Source: an uncultured Slackia sp. (GTDB lineage Bacteria > Actinomycetota > Coriobacteriia > Coriobacteriales > Eggerthellaceae). Taken from it: a stretch of DNA of 12,937 nt. The stretch is taken from contig USEQ01000009.1 in NCBI GenBank assembly GCA_900553655.1, forward strand, positions 1 to 12,937, written 5' to 3'. The notes beneath the pieces are model-generated. The model was not told the origin of the DNA, searched no databases, and was given only the letters and a program-made list of their open reading frames with translations. Shown here in pieces: positions 6,737-12,937 of the stretch (within the stretch, counting starts at the first letter, position 1; each line of letters starts with the position of its first letter). A program made the position numbers and the translations under genes.

Positions 6737-7096
6737 ATGGCCACCAAACTTTCACGCACCGCATGCCCCATTGAGGCAACGCTTTCCCTTATCTCCGACA
6801 AATGGAAGATTCTCATTCTGCGCGACCTGCTTACGGGTACCAAGCGGTTTGGTGAGCTCAAGAAATCCATTGGCAGCATTTCCCAGAAAGTCCTCACGTC
6901 CAATCTTCGCGCCATGGAGGACGACGGTCTTGTCGTGCGCCAGGTGTATGCCGAAGTTCCGCCGCGCGTCGAATACACGCTGACCGAACGAGGAGAGAGC
7001 CTGCGTCCCGTCATCGACGCCATGCGCATCTGGGGCGAAGAGCACCAGGCGGAGCTGGTCGCCGAAGAAGAGGCGGCAAAATCCCAAGACTCCTAA
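6737..7096 (+). CDS. HxlR-family winged-helix transcriptional regulator
   Basis: This 119-residue protein matches the HxlR family over nearly its whole length: C10-P-I-E near the start, then ISDKWKILILRDLLTGTKRFGELKKS, ISQKVLTSNLRAMEDDGLV and the wing PPRVEYTLTERGESLRP. Family members are dimeric DNA-binding proteins. The conserved N-terminal cysteine (C10 here) senses electrophiles, disulfide stress or aldehydes in studied members such as YodB and HypR. The start is the ATG at 6737, with AAAGGA about 10 bases upstream. It appears to be transcribed alone from the promoter at 6632-6660. HxlR targets are often divergent genes, but here both flanks are separate transcription units, so autoregulation and remote targets are likely. 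The C-terminal acidic tail (EEEAAKSQDS) is unremarkable. The family call is strong; the signal is unknown. Confidence 0.95.
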   Translation: MATKLSRTACPIEATLSLISDKWKILILRDLLTGTKRFGELKKSIGSISQKVLTSNLRAMEDDGLVVRQVYAEVPPRVEYTLTERGESLRPVIDAMRIWGEEHQAELVAEEEAAKSQDS

Positions 7097-7207
7097 ACTA
7101 ATACGGCGAGGATCGAGGCAAGGTCGAAAAAGCCCGCGCCATATTAGCCGCAAAGAAAAAGAGGATCCCGTGCCCCGTCAGCCGCGCAGACAAACGGTCT
7201 TCGCACC

Positions 7208-7225
7208 CGTTCATCGCAATGAACG
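7208..7225. other. Small hairpin between convergent hxlR-type and unknown genes
   Basis: cgttcat (7208-7214) pairs with atgaacg (7219-7225) around a 4-base loop. A competing pairing with cgttc further right is possible. No T-run follows on either strand. It lies 30 bases beyond the stop of the minus-strand gene and may be its weak terminator. Confidence 0.35.
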
Positions 7226-7254
7226 CTGCCCTCCGTTCGTCGTGAAAAAGGTAA

Positions 7255-7713
7255 TCAGGGGTTCTCGGGCAAGCCCTGTTTGAGTTTTTTGAGCAGAGCC
7301 CAGTCGCGCTGCTTGAGCCTGACGTCCTCCAAATCACTCTCAAACGAAGAGAAGGCAGCATACAGGCGCCCGAACGCGAACCCGAACGAATCGGGAACAA
7401 ACGACTCGCGATACGCCTCGGTGAGCAACGCTGCGGAGCCCTCATCGACAACAACTAGCACCAACGGATCCAGGCCTTCAACGGCGGAAAAGACCGAGGC
7501 GCGATCAAGCGAGGACGTCTGAAGAAAGACGGGGTCGGGCGCGCCAATTCCCGCACAAGCCGCCCTCAAGGCCGTCACCGCCTCCTCCGGAAGCGGCAAG
7601 GAAGTCACTACGCAAGCCTCCGCGTCGATATCGCCGTCTATGGCGGCCGCAAACGCAAGCAGCGACTTCTCCTTGGCTTCTTCATACATGTTATTTTTAG
7701 CAGGTTTTTTCAC
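7255..7713 (-). CDS. Hypothetical protein, 152 residues
   Basis: I do not recognise this protein. The predicted layout alternates strands and helices: ACVVTSLPLP, a helix, DPVFLQTSS, a helix, DPLVLVVVDEG, a helix, then a basic C-terminal helix (VRLKQRDWALLKKLKQG). It has no signal peptide or membrane segment. I prefer the GTG at 7713, because GGGAG lies four bases upstream. An ATG 8 codons further in lacks a ribosome site, and an earlier GTG (7734) also lacks one. The gene is divergent from the nikR-hyp operon, and its candidate promoter overlaps a NikR-operator-like dyad, so nickel control is possible. The amino-acid composition and pattern look coding. The function is unknown. Confidence 0.72.
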   Translation of the reverse strand: MKKPAKNNMYEEAKEKSLLAFAAAIDGDIDAEACVVTSLPLPEEAVTALRAACAGIGAPDPVFLQTSSLDRASVFSAVEGLDPLVLVVVDEGSAALLTEAYRESFVPDSFGFAFGRLYAAFSSFESDLEDVRLKQRDWALLKKLKQGLPENP

Positions 7714-7741
7714 ACCGCTCCCTTTTTTCACCACGACGCGC

Positions 7742-7769
7742 TAGAACCATATATCAATAATAGGTTCAA
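7742..7769. promoter_or_regulatory. 28-base dyad with NikR-operator geometry
   Basis: TxGAACC (7742-7748), 14 bases, then GGTTCxA (7763-7769): six of seven arm positions pair. Known NikR operators are also 28 bases or close to it (6-base arms with N16, or 7-base arms with N13-14), though their arm sequences differ. It lies in the 176-base divergent region just upstream of the operon that contains nikR, and over the candidate promoter of the minus-strand gene. Binding by NikR is an inference. Confidence 0.42.
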
Positions 7770-7779
7770 AGAACAGCAA
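7751..7779 (-). promoter_or_regulatory. Putative promoter of the 152-residue gene
   Basis: On the minus strand, TTGCTG (7774-7779) and TGATAT (7751-7756) are 17 bases apart. An alternative is TTGCGC (7781-7786) with TATTAT (7757-7762) and an 18-base spacer. Both candidates place their -10 box inside the dyad at 7742-7769, so a protein bound there should block transcription. Confidence 0.45.
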
Positions 7780-7889
7780 GGCGCAAATTTGCAAGCAAAC
7801 GGCGCTGCGCACGCGGAACCGCCGCGGTGCTCGCACAAGCAGAGTACACGCGCCGTCGCATTGCGCACATTGAAGAAAAGGAGCGAACC

Positions 7890-8144
7890 ATGTGCACCAA
7901 CGGAATCAACACCGCTCAGTTCGAGCAGATGATCGACCAGATTGACGACCACATCAAACTCGAGCGCCGCTGGGCTCATAACCTGGGTCATCAGGCGGAA
8001 GATGCCGGATACCAGACCGTTGGCGCAAAACTCCATGAGGCCATGACAGCGCTCGACTCCGTCCGTGCCCTGCTCGACGATGCGAAAGACGCCCTCGAAG
8101 ACGACGCCCGCGACGCAAGCGGCGTAACCGTAGAGCTGGTGTAG
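7890..8144 (+). CDS. Small helical protein, first gene of the nikR-hyp operon
   Basis: This 84-residue protein has no family I recognise. It is nearly all helix and acidic towards the C-terminus. It begins Met-Cys (C2) and has four histidines (H21, H30, H34, H49). H30 and H34 sit one helical turn apart (WAHNLGHQAEDAG), a spacing that could bind metal. The start is the ATG at 7890, with AAGGAG 6 bases upstream; the frame is open further up but without a ribosome site. Its TAG ends two bases before the nikR ATG, so the two are almost certainly co-transcribed and translationally coupled. By position it may be a nickel-handling or hydrogenase-related accessory protein, but that is guilt by association. 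The coding call is good; the function is unknown. Confidence 0.82.
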   Translation: MCTNGINTAQFEQMIDQIDDHIKLERRWAHNLGHQAEDAGYQTVGAKLHEAMTALDSVRALLDDAKDALEDDARDASGVTVELV

Positions 8145-8146
8145 CC

Positions 8147-8656
8147 ATGAGCCGAGACCTCATGAGGTTCTCAGTCGCCATGCCGGAAGACCTCCTCATC
8201 CGATTCGATGCGCTCGTGGCCAAACGCGGCCTTGCCAAAAATCGCAGCGAGGTCATCCGCGACCTGGTACGCGACGCCCTCATCGAAGAGGAATGCTCGC
8301 TTCCCGGGGAAGAAGTCATGGGCACGCTCACCATCGTGTTCGACCACCACACCGGCGATGTCCGCGACAAGCTCGACGGCATCCAACACGATTATTTCGA
8401 GCAAATCGTCACGTGCATGCATGTGCATCTTGACGCGCATACCTGCATGGAAGTCATCATTCTTCGCGGCGAAAGCGCACTTGTGCAAAGTATCGCGAAC
8501 ATCATCCTTGGAACAAAGGGCGTGACCCACGGCCATCTCACCATGACCACCACAGGCCATGGCCCCTACACTAACCAGGGAGAAAAAGCCGCACGCGCGT
8601 GGGCGCACGAGCATCCTCATGCGCCGGCGAGCTCCCCGCTTTACCCTGCTCACTGA
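8147..8656 (+). CDS. nikR: NikR nickel-responsive transcriptional regulator with long His-rich tail
   Basis: This 169-residue protein has a ribbon-helix-helix DNA-binding N-terminus (about 4-47, MRFSVAMPEDLLIRFDALV and the NRSEVIRDLVRDAL helix) and an ACT-type nickel domain (about 55-136). All four high-affinity ligands of E. coli NikR (H76, H87, H89, C95) align with H81, H92, H94 and C100 here (QH, then HVH, then C). Nickel loading lets the tetramer bind a split dyad and repress, or in some bacteria activate, nickel and hydrogenase genes. E. coli NikR has 133 residues; the 33 extra residues here (137-169) are rich in His and Pro. The start follows the 84-residue gene by two bases and has no strong ribosome site of its own, so translation is probably coupled. 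A hyp cluster follows, which fits its role. Confidence 0.95.
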   Translation: MSRDLMRFSVAMPEDLLIRFDALVAKRGLAKNRSEVIRDLVRDALIEEECSLPGEEVMGTLTIVFDHHTGDVRDKLDGIQHDYFEQIVTCMHVHLDAHTCMEVIILRGESALVQSIANIILGTKGVTHGHLTMTTTGHGPYTNQGEKAARAWAHEHPHAPASSPLYPAH

Positions 8657-8850
8657 CAATCCCCGCGAACGGGCAGACGAAGGCACCGGACAAGCGCCCA
8701 AAAGAGCAGGCAAAGGCTTCGAAGCCCGAAGAAGCCGGGCCACTTTAAGGGATCTAAACGTCCTTGGTCCCGCCCGCCCCGAAAGAGCCGGGCGGGCCTC
8801 CTGCAGAGCCGCCGCCGAGACAACCTATCTACATACAACGAGGAGAAACC
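8657..8850 (+). other. nikR-hypF intercistronic leader with alternative hairpins
   Basis: These 194 bases lack a gene. They contain a 12-base perfect palindrome ggcttcgaagcc (8715-8726). The pairing gcccg/cgggc (8724-8728 with 8736-8740) competes with it for shared bases. A stable 8-bp hairpin follows, cccgcccg (8769-8776) with cgggcggg (8789-8796). None has a T-tract. They could reduce or time hypF expression relative to nikR, or stabilise processed mRNA. I see no convincing promoter here. Confidence 0.5.
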
Positions 8851-11298
8851 ATGAAAGAAGCCCTCGACATCGAAGTGCACGGCATTGTGCAAGGCGTGGG
8901 TTTTAGACCGTTCATCTATAAGATCGCCCGACGCCACCTCATCAACGGCTGGGTTCTCAACGCCACCGCAGGCGTATTCATCCACGCCGAAGGCGAGTCC
9001 AAAGACATCGATGATTTCATCATGGAAATCTCCGACAACGCGCCTGCGGCATCCCGCGTCGATGAAATCCTGATGAAGGAAGTCCCGCTGGAAGACTTCG
9101 AATCGTTCACCATCCGCTATTCGGACGAAGCCGCAGCCGAGGCAACGACGCTCGTGTCTCCCGACCTGGCAACCTGCGACGAATGCGCCGCCGAGCTGTT
9201 CGACCCCGCAAACCGTCGCTATCACTATCCTTTCATTAACTGCACGAACTGCGGCCCGCGCTTCACCATCATCAACAAGCTGCCCTACGACCGTAAATAC
9301 ACGTCCATGGCAGCATTCCCCATGTGCGAGCAATGCGCGACCGAATACGCCGACCCCGAAGACCGCCGCTTCCACGCCCAACCCGACGCCTGCTTTGAGT
9401 GCGGCCCCCATCTCATCTGGCGCACGGTCGACCACAGCGCCAATGCACAAGAAGACCTCGAGCGCGTCAAGGCCGAAGAGTCCTCTTTCGCTGAAAACGG
9501 TACCGCGAAAGAAGGCTGCATCGCACCTTTCGGCGTAGACCTCAAGGCGTCCGACGCCATCATCGACGCGGCCGTACGCATTCTGCGAGAAGGCGGCATC
9601 ATTGCCGTCAAGGGGCTGGGAGGCTTCCATCTTGCCTGCGACGCGCGCAACCGCGAGGCCCTGGCCACGCTGCGCGCACGCAAACACCGCGGCACCAAGC
9701 CACTAGCTGCGATGTATCCTACGCTCGATGCCCTACGTGAAGATTGCCTGGTAGGCAACGCCGAAGAAAGGCTGATCACCGGCGCTCAGCGCCCCATCGT
9801 GCTGTTGAAAAAACGTGTCGGAGCGCATTTCGCCGAAGGGCTCGCCGACGGCTTGTCCGAACTAGGCGCCATGCTTCCCTATACGCCCTTGCAGCACCTG
9901 CTGCTTGCGGCCTTCGGTGGCCCTTTGGTCATGACCTCGGGGAACCTGCATGACGAGCCCATCCAGACCGACGACGACAAAGCCTTCATTGTCCTCCACG
10001 ACATTGCCGACGCCTTCGTGGGCAACAACAGGCCCATCCGCTGCCGCTTCGACGATTCCGTTGTCCGCGTAATCAAAGCGGGCAGCGCAGGAGAAGCCGT
10101 ACAGATGGTGCGGCGCGCCCGCGGATATGCGCCCATGCCCGTACCCCTGAAGCGCAAGGCCGAGAAGAACGACGCACAGTCCGTGATTTTCGCCGCAGGT
10201 CCCGAGCAGAAGAACACGTTCTGTCTGCTACGCGGAGAGAAAGCTTTCGTCAGCCAGCACATCGGCGACCTGGAAAACGCCCCGACCTATGACGCATGGC
10301 TCGAAGCAAAGAGCCATTACGAGGCGCTTTTCGAGGCGCAGCCTGAAAGCATCGCCTGTGACCTGCACCCCGAATACCTCGCCAGCAAATGGGCCGCAAC
10401 CGCGCACGAAAACGGCACGCCTCTGTGCAAGGTGCAGCACCATCACGCCCATATTGCCGCCGTTATGGCGGAAAACGACCTTGACGAAGCGGTCATCGGT
10501 GTCGCTTTCGACGGCACGGGCTACGGCGCTGACGGCGCAATATGGGGCGGAGAAGTCATGCTATGCAACCGTACGGATTACGAACGCTTCGCCAACTTCT
10601 CGTACCTCCCCCTGCCGGGAGGCGCTGCCGCAATCAAGAACCCGCTGCGCATGGCGTATGCGGCGCTTTGGCAATACGACCTGCTCGACCATCCTGCAGC
10701 AGCGCGTGTCGTAGAATCGCTCGGCGAAGCGGCCGATGTGTGCGACCGCATGATCGAGCGCGGCATCAACTGCCCCATGACGTCGAGCGCCGGCCGTCTG
10801 CTTGACGCGGTCAGCGCGCTTTTAGGCATATGCGAGCAGCCCACCTACGAAGGCGAAGCCGCTATTCTCCTTGAAGCGGCGGCAGAGCCGAGCAGTGAAT
10901 CGTACGAAATCGCCCTGGTGAAGAACACGGCGACCGAGCAGAGCACCGCGCACGATACGAGCGTCGTCCTGCTCGACGCCGAACCGCTGTTCCGAGCCTT
11001 ACTCGACGACATGCAGGCAGACGTGCCCGTGACAATCATGGCGGCGAAGGCCCACAACGCCATGATTGCCGCCATCGTCCAATCCTGCCTGGTTGCGAAT
11101 GCTGCATACGGCATTTCAATCGTCGCACTTGCAGGCGGTGTGTTCATGAACCGCTTCATCACTGAGGGCGCGATTGCCGCCCTTGAAGGCGCTGGATTCA
11201 CCGTTGCCCTTGGCAAAGAGCTTCCACCCAATGACGGCGCCATATCATACGGTCAAGCAGCCGTGGCGGCGGCACGCGCCAACCAGCAAGCATCGTAA
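8851..11298 (+). CDS. hypF: HypF carbamoyltransferase (hydrogenase maturation)
   Basis: HypF makes the cyanide ligands of [NiFe] hydrogenase: it hydrolyses carbamoyl phosphate, forms carbamoyl-AMP and transfers the carbamoyl group to the C-terminal Cys of HypE in the cytoplasm. All domains are present in 815 residues. There is an acylphosphatase domain (4-92; R19 in GVGFRPF and N37). Two zinc fingers have C109/C112, C131/C134, C159/C162 and C181/C184, spaced 18, 24 and 18 as in the family. The YrdC-like domain starts near 236 (IIAVKGLGGFHLACDA). The Kae1-like domain has VQHHHAH (528-534), FDGTGYGADG (553-562) and LAGGVFMN (760-767). Residues about 191-234 look like extra linker compared with the usual length of about 750. 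The start is the ATG at 8851, with AGGAGA in place; the frame stays open upstream to 8764, but that stretch is proline-rich and hairpin-forming. hypC follows after 38 bases. Confidence 0.98.
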   Translation: MKEALDIEVHGIVQGVGFRPFIYKIARRHLINGWVLNATAGVFIHAEGESKDIDDFIMEISDNAPAASRVDEILMKEVPLEDFESFTIRYSDEAAAEATTLVSPDLATCDECAAELFDPANRRYHYPFINCTNCGPRFTIINKLPYDRKYTSMAAFPMCEQCATEYADPEDRRFHAQPDACFECGPHLIWRTVDHSANAQEDLERVKAEESSFAENGTAKEGCIAPFGVDLKASDAIIDAAVRILREGGIIAVKGLGGFHLACDARNREALATLRARKHRGTKPLAAMYPTLDALREDCLVGNAEERLITGAQRPIVLLKKRVGAHFAEGLADGLSELGAMLPYTPLQHLLLAAFGGPLVMTSGNLHDEPIQTDDDKAFIVLHDIADAFVGNNRPIRCRFDDSVVRVIKAGSAGEAVQMVRRARGYAPMPVPLKRKAEKNDAQSVIFAAGPEQKNTFCLLRGEKAFVSQHIGDLENAPTYDAWLEAKSHYEALFEAQPESIACDLHPEYLASKWAATAHENGTPLCKVQHHHAHIAAVMAENDLDEAVIGVAFDGTGYGADGAIWGGEVMLCNRTDYERFANFSYLPLPGGAAAIKNPLRMAYAALWQYDLLDHPAAARVVESLGEAADVCDRMIERGINCPMTSSAGRLLDAVSALLGICEQPTYEGEAAILLEAAAEPSSESYEIALVKNTATEQSTAHDTSVVLLDAEPLFRALLDDMQADVPVTIMAAKAHNAMIAAIVQSCLVANAAYGISIVALAGGVFMNRFITEGAIAALEGAGFTVALGKELPPNDGAISYGQAAVAAARANQQAS

Positions 11299-11336
11299 GC
11301 GCCGCCCTGCAGCCCTGTTCCAAGAAAGGACCCATC

Positions 11337-11573
11337 ATGTGTTTGGCAATTCCCGCAAAGATTGCATCCATTGACGAAAACAACCTGGCCACCGTAGACA
11401 TCCTGGGCGTCACGCGCCAGGCGTCGATTGATTTGACCCCCCAGGCTCAGGTGGGCGACTACGTGCTGGTTCATGCAGGTTTCGCCATCGAGGTGGTGTC
11501 TGAAGAGCACGCCCAGGAAACGCTCGACCTGATTCGCGAGTTCCCCGAACTTGCCGACGTGGAAACGGCATAG
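11337..11573 (+). CDS. hypC: HypC hydrogenase maturation chaperone
   Basis: This 78-residue HypC/HupF family protein starts MCLAIPAKI. C2 is the conserved residue that, after removal of Met1, helps hold the iron and contacts HypD and the hydrogenase large-subunit precursor. The second family motif, DYVLVHAGFAIE with H46, is intact. HypC shuttles the Fe(CN)2CO unit from the HypCD complex to the apo-hydrogenase. The start is the ATG at 11337, preceded by AAAGGA. The stop lies two bases before the hypD ATG, so translation is probably coupled, which fits a complex needing both proteins. The acidic C-terminal helix is usual for the family. Confidence 0.98.
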   Translation: MCLAIPAKIASIDENNLATVDILGVTRQASIDLTPQAQVGDYVLVHAGFAIEVVSEEHAQETLDLIREFPELADVETA

Positions 11574-11575
11574 CC

Positions 11576-12655
11576 ATGATTGACCAAAACAGCTTTAAAG
11601 ACCCCGTGCTTGCCCGTGGACTCATCGAGAGCATCCAGGCCCTTGCGCCTGAACAGGCAACCCTCATGGAGGTGTGCGGCACCCACACCGTGGCCATTGC
11701 GCGCAACGGCATTCGCGACCTCATGCCCGAAGGCTGCCGCCTCGCGAGCGGACCGGGATGTCCCGTTTGCGTCACCAGCAACCACGACATCGACGCCGTC
11801 ATTGCGCTCGCGCGCATTCCGAATGTGATTCTGACCACCTTCGGCGACATGACACGCGTCCCTGGAAGCACGTCTTCCCTGCTGAAAGAGCAAGCCGATG
11901 GCCGCGACGTGCGCATTGTGTATTCGCCACTGGATGCGCTTACCATCGCCAAAGAAAACCCCGATCGCCCCGTGGTATTTGTGGGCGTGGGTTTTGAAAC
12001 CACCACCCCGCTCGTGGCCATGGCCATCAAACGCGCGGCGGCCATGGGTCTTGAAAACTTCAGCGTCTATGCCGCGCATAAGAACATGCCCGGCGCGCTC
12101 GACGTGCTGATGGGAGATCCCGACCTCAAGGTTGACGCACTCATCCTGCCTGGCCATGTAAGCACCATCATAGGCGTGAAGCCCTACCAATTCCTCGCCG
12201 AGAAATACGGCATCCCCGGCGTTGTCACGGGATTCGAGCCGCTCGACGTGCTACAGGGCATCGCTATGCTCATGCGCCAACTGCACGAAGGGCGCGCGGA
12301 AATCGAGAACGCTTACGCACGAGGCGTCATGCCCGAAGGCAATCCCGTAGCCTTAGCCGCGATCCACGACGTATTCGAGACCTGCACCGCCACCTGGCGC
12401 GGGCTGGGTCCGATTGAGGGTAGCGGCTACCGCATCCGCGAGCAGTACGCGCAATTCGACGCGCTGCGCCGCTTCGACCCCGAAATCGAAGAGACCCGCG
12501 AGCCGCGAGGCTGCCGCTGCGGAGACGTGCTGCGCGGCATTATGGCGCCGAACGAATGCCCCCTGTTCCGCACCGTATGCAGCCCCGAAAATCCCGTGGG
12601 TCCGTGCATGGTGAGCTCGGAAGGATCGTGCGCGGCGTATTACCGATACTACTGA
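11576..12655 (+). CDS. hypD: HypD hydrogenase Fe-S maturation protein
   Basis: This 359-residue HypD is full length. HypD carries a [4Fe-4S] cluster and thiol redox centre, and is the scaffold on which iron, cyanide and probably CO are assembled together with HypC and HypE. EVCGTH holds C34 and GPGCPVC holds C62 and C65, matching E. coli C41, C69 and C72. The domain 2 motif GVGFETTTP is present. The cluster-binding C-terminus has C313, C315, C328, C335, C344 and C352, including CPLFRTVC and GPCMVSSEGSC. It starts two bases after hypC with only a weak ribosome site, consistent with coupling. hypE follows after 68 bases. No key residue is missing. Confidence 0.98.
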   Translation: MIDQNSFKDPVLARGLIESIQALAPEQATLMEVCGTHTVAIARNGIRDLMPEGCRLASGPGCPVCVTSNHDIDAVIALARIPNVILTTFGDMTRVPGSTSSLLKEQADGRDVRIVYSPLDALTIAKENPDRPVVFVGVGFETTTPLVAMAIKRAAAMGLENFSVYAAHKNMPGALDVLMGDPDLKVDALILPGHVSTIIGVKPYQFLAEKYGIPGVVTGFEPLDVLQGIAMLMRQLHEGRAEIENAYARGVMPEGNPVALAAIHDVFETCTATWRGLGPIEGSGYRIREQYAQFDALRRFDPEIEETREPRGCRCGDVLRGIMAPNECPLFRTVCSPENPVGPCMVSSEGSCAAYYRYY

Positions 12656-12723
12656 TATTTCGAGCACCGACCGAATGCCTTTGCAGGCCGCCATGCGCAA
12701 GAGATAAAAGCAAGGAGCACTTT

Positions 12724-12937
12724 ATGAACGACGAAACCGTTTTGCTCGGACATGGATCCGGCGGAACCATGATGAAACGCATCATTGACGATGTCTTTGC
12801 GGCCTCATACGGCAGCGAAGAGCTGGCGCAGGGCAATGACGCTGCCGTGCTGCCCGCTCCCACGCCGGGCGAGCGCCTTGCCTTTTCCACCGACACCTTC
12901 GTCGTGACGCCGCACTTCTTCCCCGGCGGCAACATCG
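12724..12937 (+). CDS. hypE: HypE hydrogenase maturation dehydratase, 3' end outside window
   Basis: The first 71 codons of a HypE/PurM-like protein are visible. LLGHGSGGTMM (7-17), QGNDAAVL (36-43) and STDTFVVTPHFFPGG (55-69) are hallmarks of its N-terminal ATP-binding domain. HypE dehydrates the thiocarbamate on its C-terminal cysteine to a thiocyanate in an ATP-dependent step, then donates cyanide to HypCD. The C-terminal cysteine that accepts the carbamoyl group from HypF is beyond the window. The start is the ATG at 12724, with AAGGAG six bases upstream. Order and strand continue the hypF-C-D series. Confidence 0.95.
   Translation, partial: MNDETVLLGHGSGGTMMKRIIDDVFAASYGSEELAQGNDAAVLPAPTPGERLAFSTDTFVVTPHFFPGGNI

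Noticed and set aside
7099..7146. Long-loop inverted repeat taatacggcg / cgccatatta after hxlR, considered as a terminator
   Set aside because: It has a 28-base loop, one C-A mismatch and no T-tract; not strong enough to call.
7783..7792. Palindrome gcaaatttgc in the divergent region before the nikR operon
   Set aside because: It is only 10 bases with no second copy or clear promoter relation; short palindromes like this arise easily by chance.
8764..8850. N-terminal extension of hypF by 29 codons
   Set aside because: The stretch is proline-rich, forms a GC hairpin and has no ribosome site. The ATG at 8851 has a clear AGGAGA and begins the acylphosphatase domain at the expected place.
8650..9687. 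345-codon minus-strand frame opposite hypF
   Set aside because: No family resemblance; the opposite strand has all HypF acylphosphatase and zinc-finger residues in frame.
11471..12190. Minus-strand open frames opposite hypD
   Set aside because: No motifs, and HypD cysteine motifs are intact on the + strand; these are codon-bias shadows.
1..12937. tRNA/rRNA genes, CRISPR arrays, transposases, phage genes
   Set aside because: I looked for cloverleaf-like arms, regularly spaced repeats and transposase or integrase motifs on both strands and saw none.

Overview
The window is GC-rich bacterial DNA with dense genes on both strands. The gene content points to an anaerobic actinobacterium of the Eggerthellaceae/Coriobacteriia type. 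The indicators are a tungsten/molybdenum aldehyde:ferredoxin oxidoreductase family enzyme, a LuxR-type regulator with a long polytopic membrane half, a stand-alone 2[4Fe-4S] ferredoxin and a hydrogenase-maturation (hyp) cluster. The taxon is an inference from this combination, not from a marker gene.

Layout: (1) 1-1586, the 3' part of an AOR-family oxidoreductase gene on +, ending in a hairpin shared with the convergent gene. (2) 1649-4180, on -: mazG, then a two-gene operon read as an acidic repeat protein followed by a protein with an IscU/NifU-N-like fold. That operon ends at a textbook intrinsic terminator (2624-2655). (3) 4181-4568, a divergent intergenic region of 388 bases. (4) 4569-7096, on +: the membrane LuxR regulator, a 62-residue ferredoxin and an HxlR regulator, each separated by hairpins or promoter-like sites. 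(5) 7255-7713, an unrecognised gene on -. (6) 7890 to the end, on +: an 84-residue protein, nikR, hypF, hypC, hypD and the start of hypE.

The right half is coherent. HypF, HypC, HypD and HypE make and insert the Fe(CN)2CO centre of [NiFe] hydrogenase, and NikR senses nickel. The 84-residue gene ends two bases before nikR, so it very likely belongs to the same nickel/hydrogenase program. A 28-base dyad with NikR-operator geometry lies in the divergent region in front of it and over the candidate promoter of the unknown minus-strand gene. HypA and HypB are not in the window.

The most unusual item is the minus-strand pair at 2686-4180. The downstream protein aligns well by eye with IscU/NifU-N, but all three cluster-binding cysteines appear to be replaced. 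It carries instead a C-terminal tail with four closely spaced cysteines. Its partner is a strongly acidic protein with a duplicated motif. I cannot name the function of either protein. No tRNA, rRNA, CRISPR array or intact mobile element was found.
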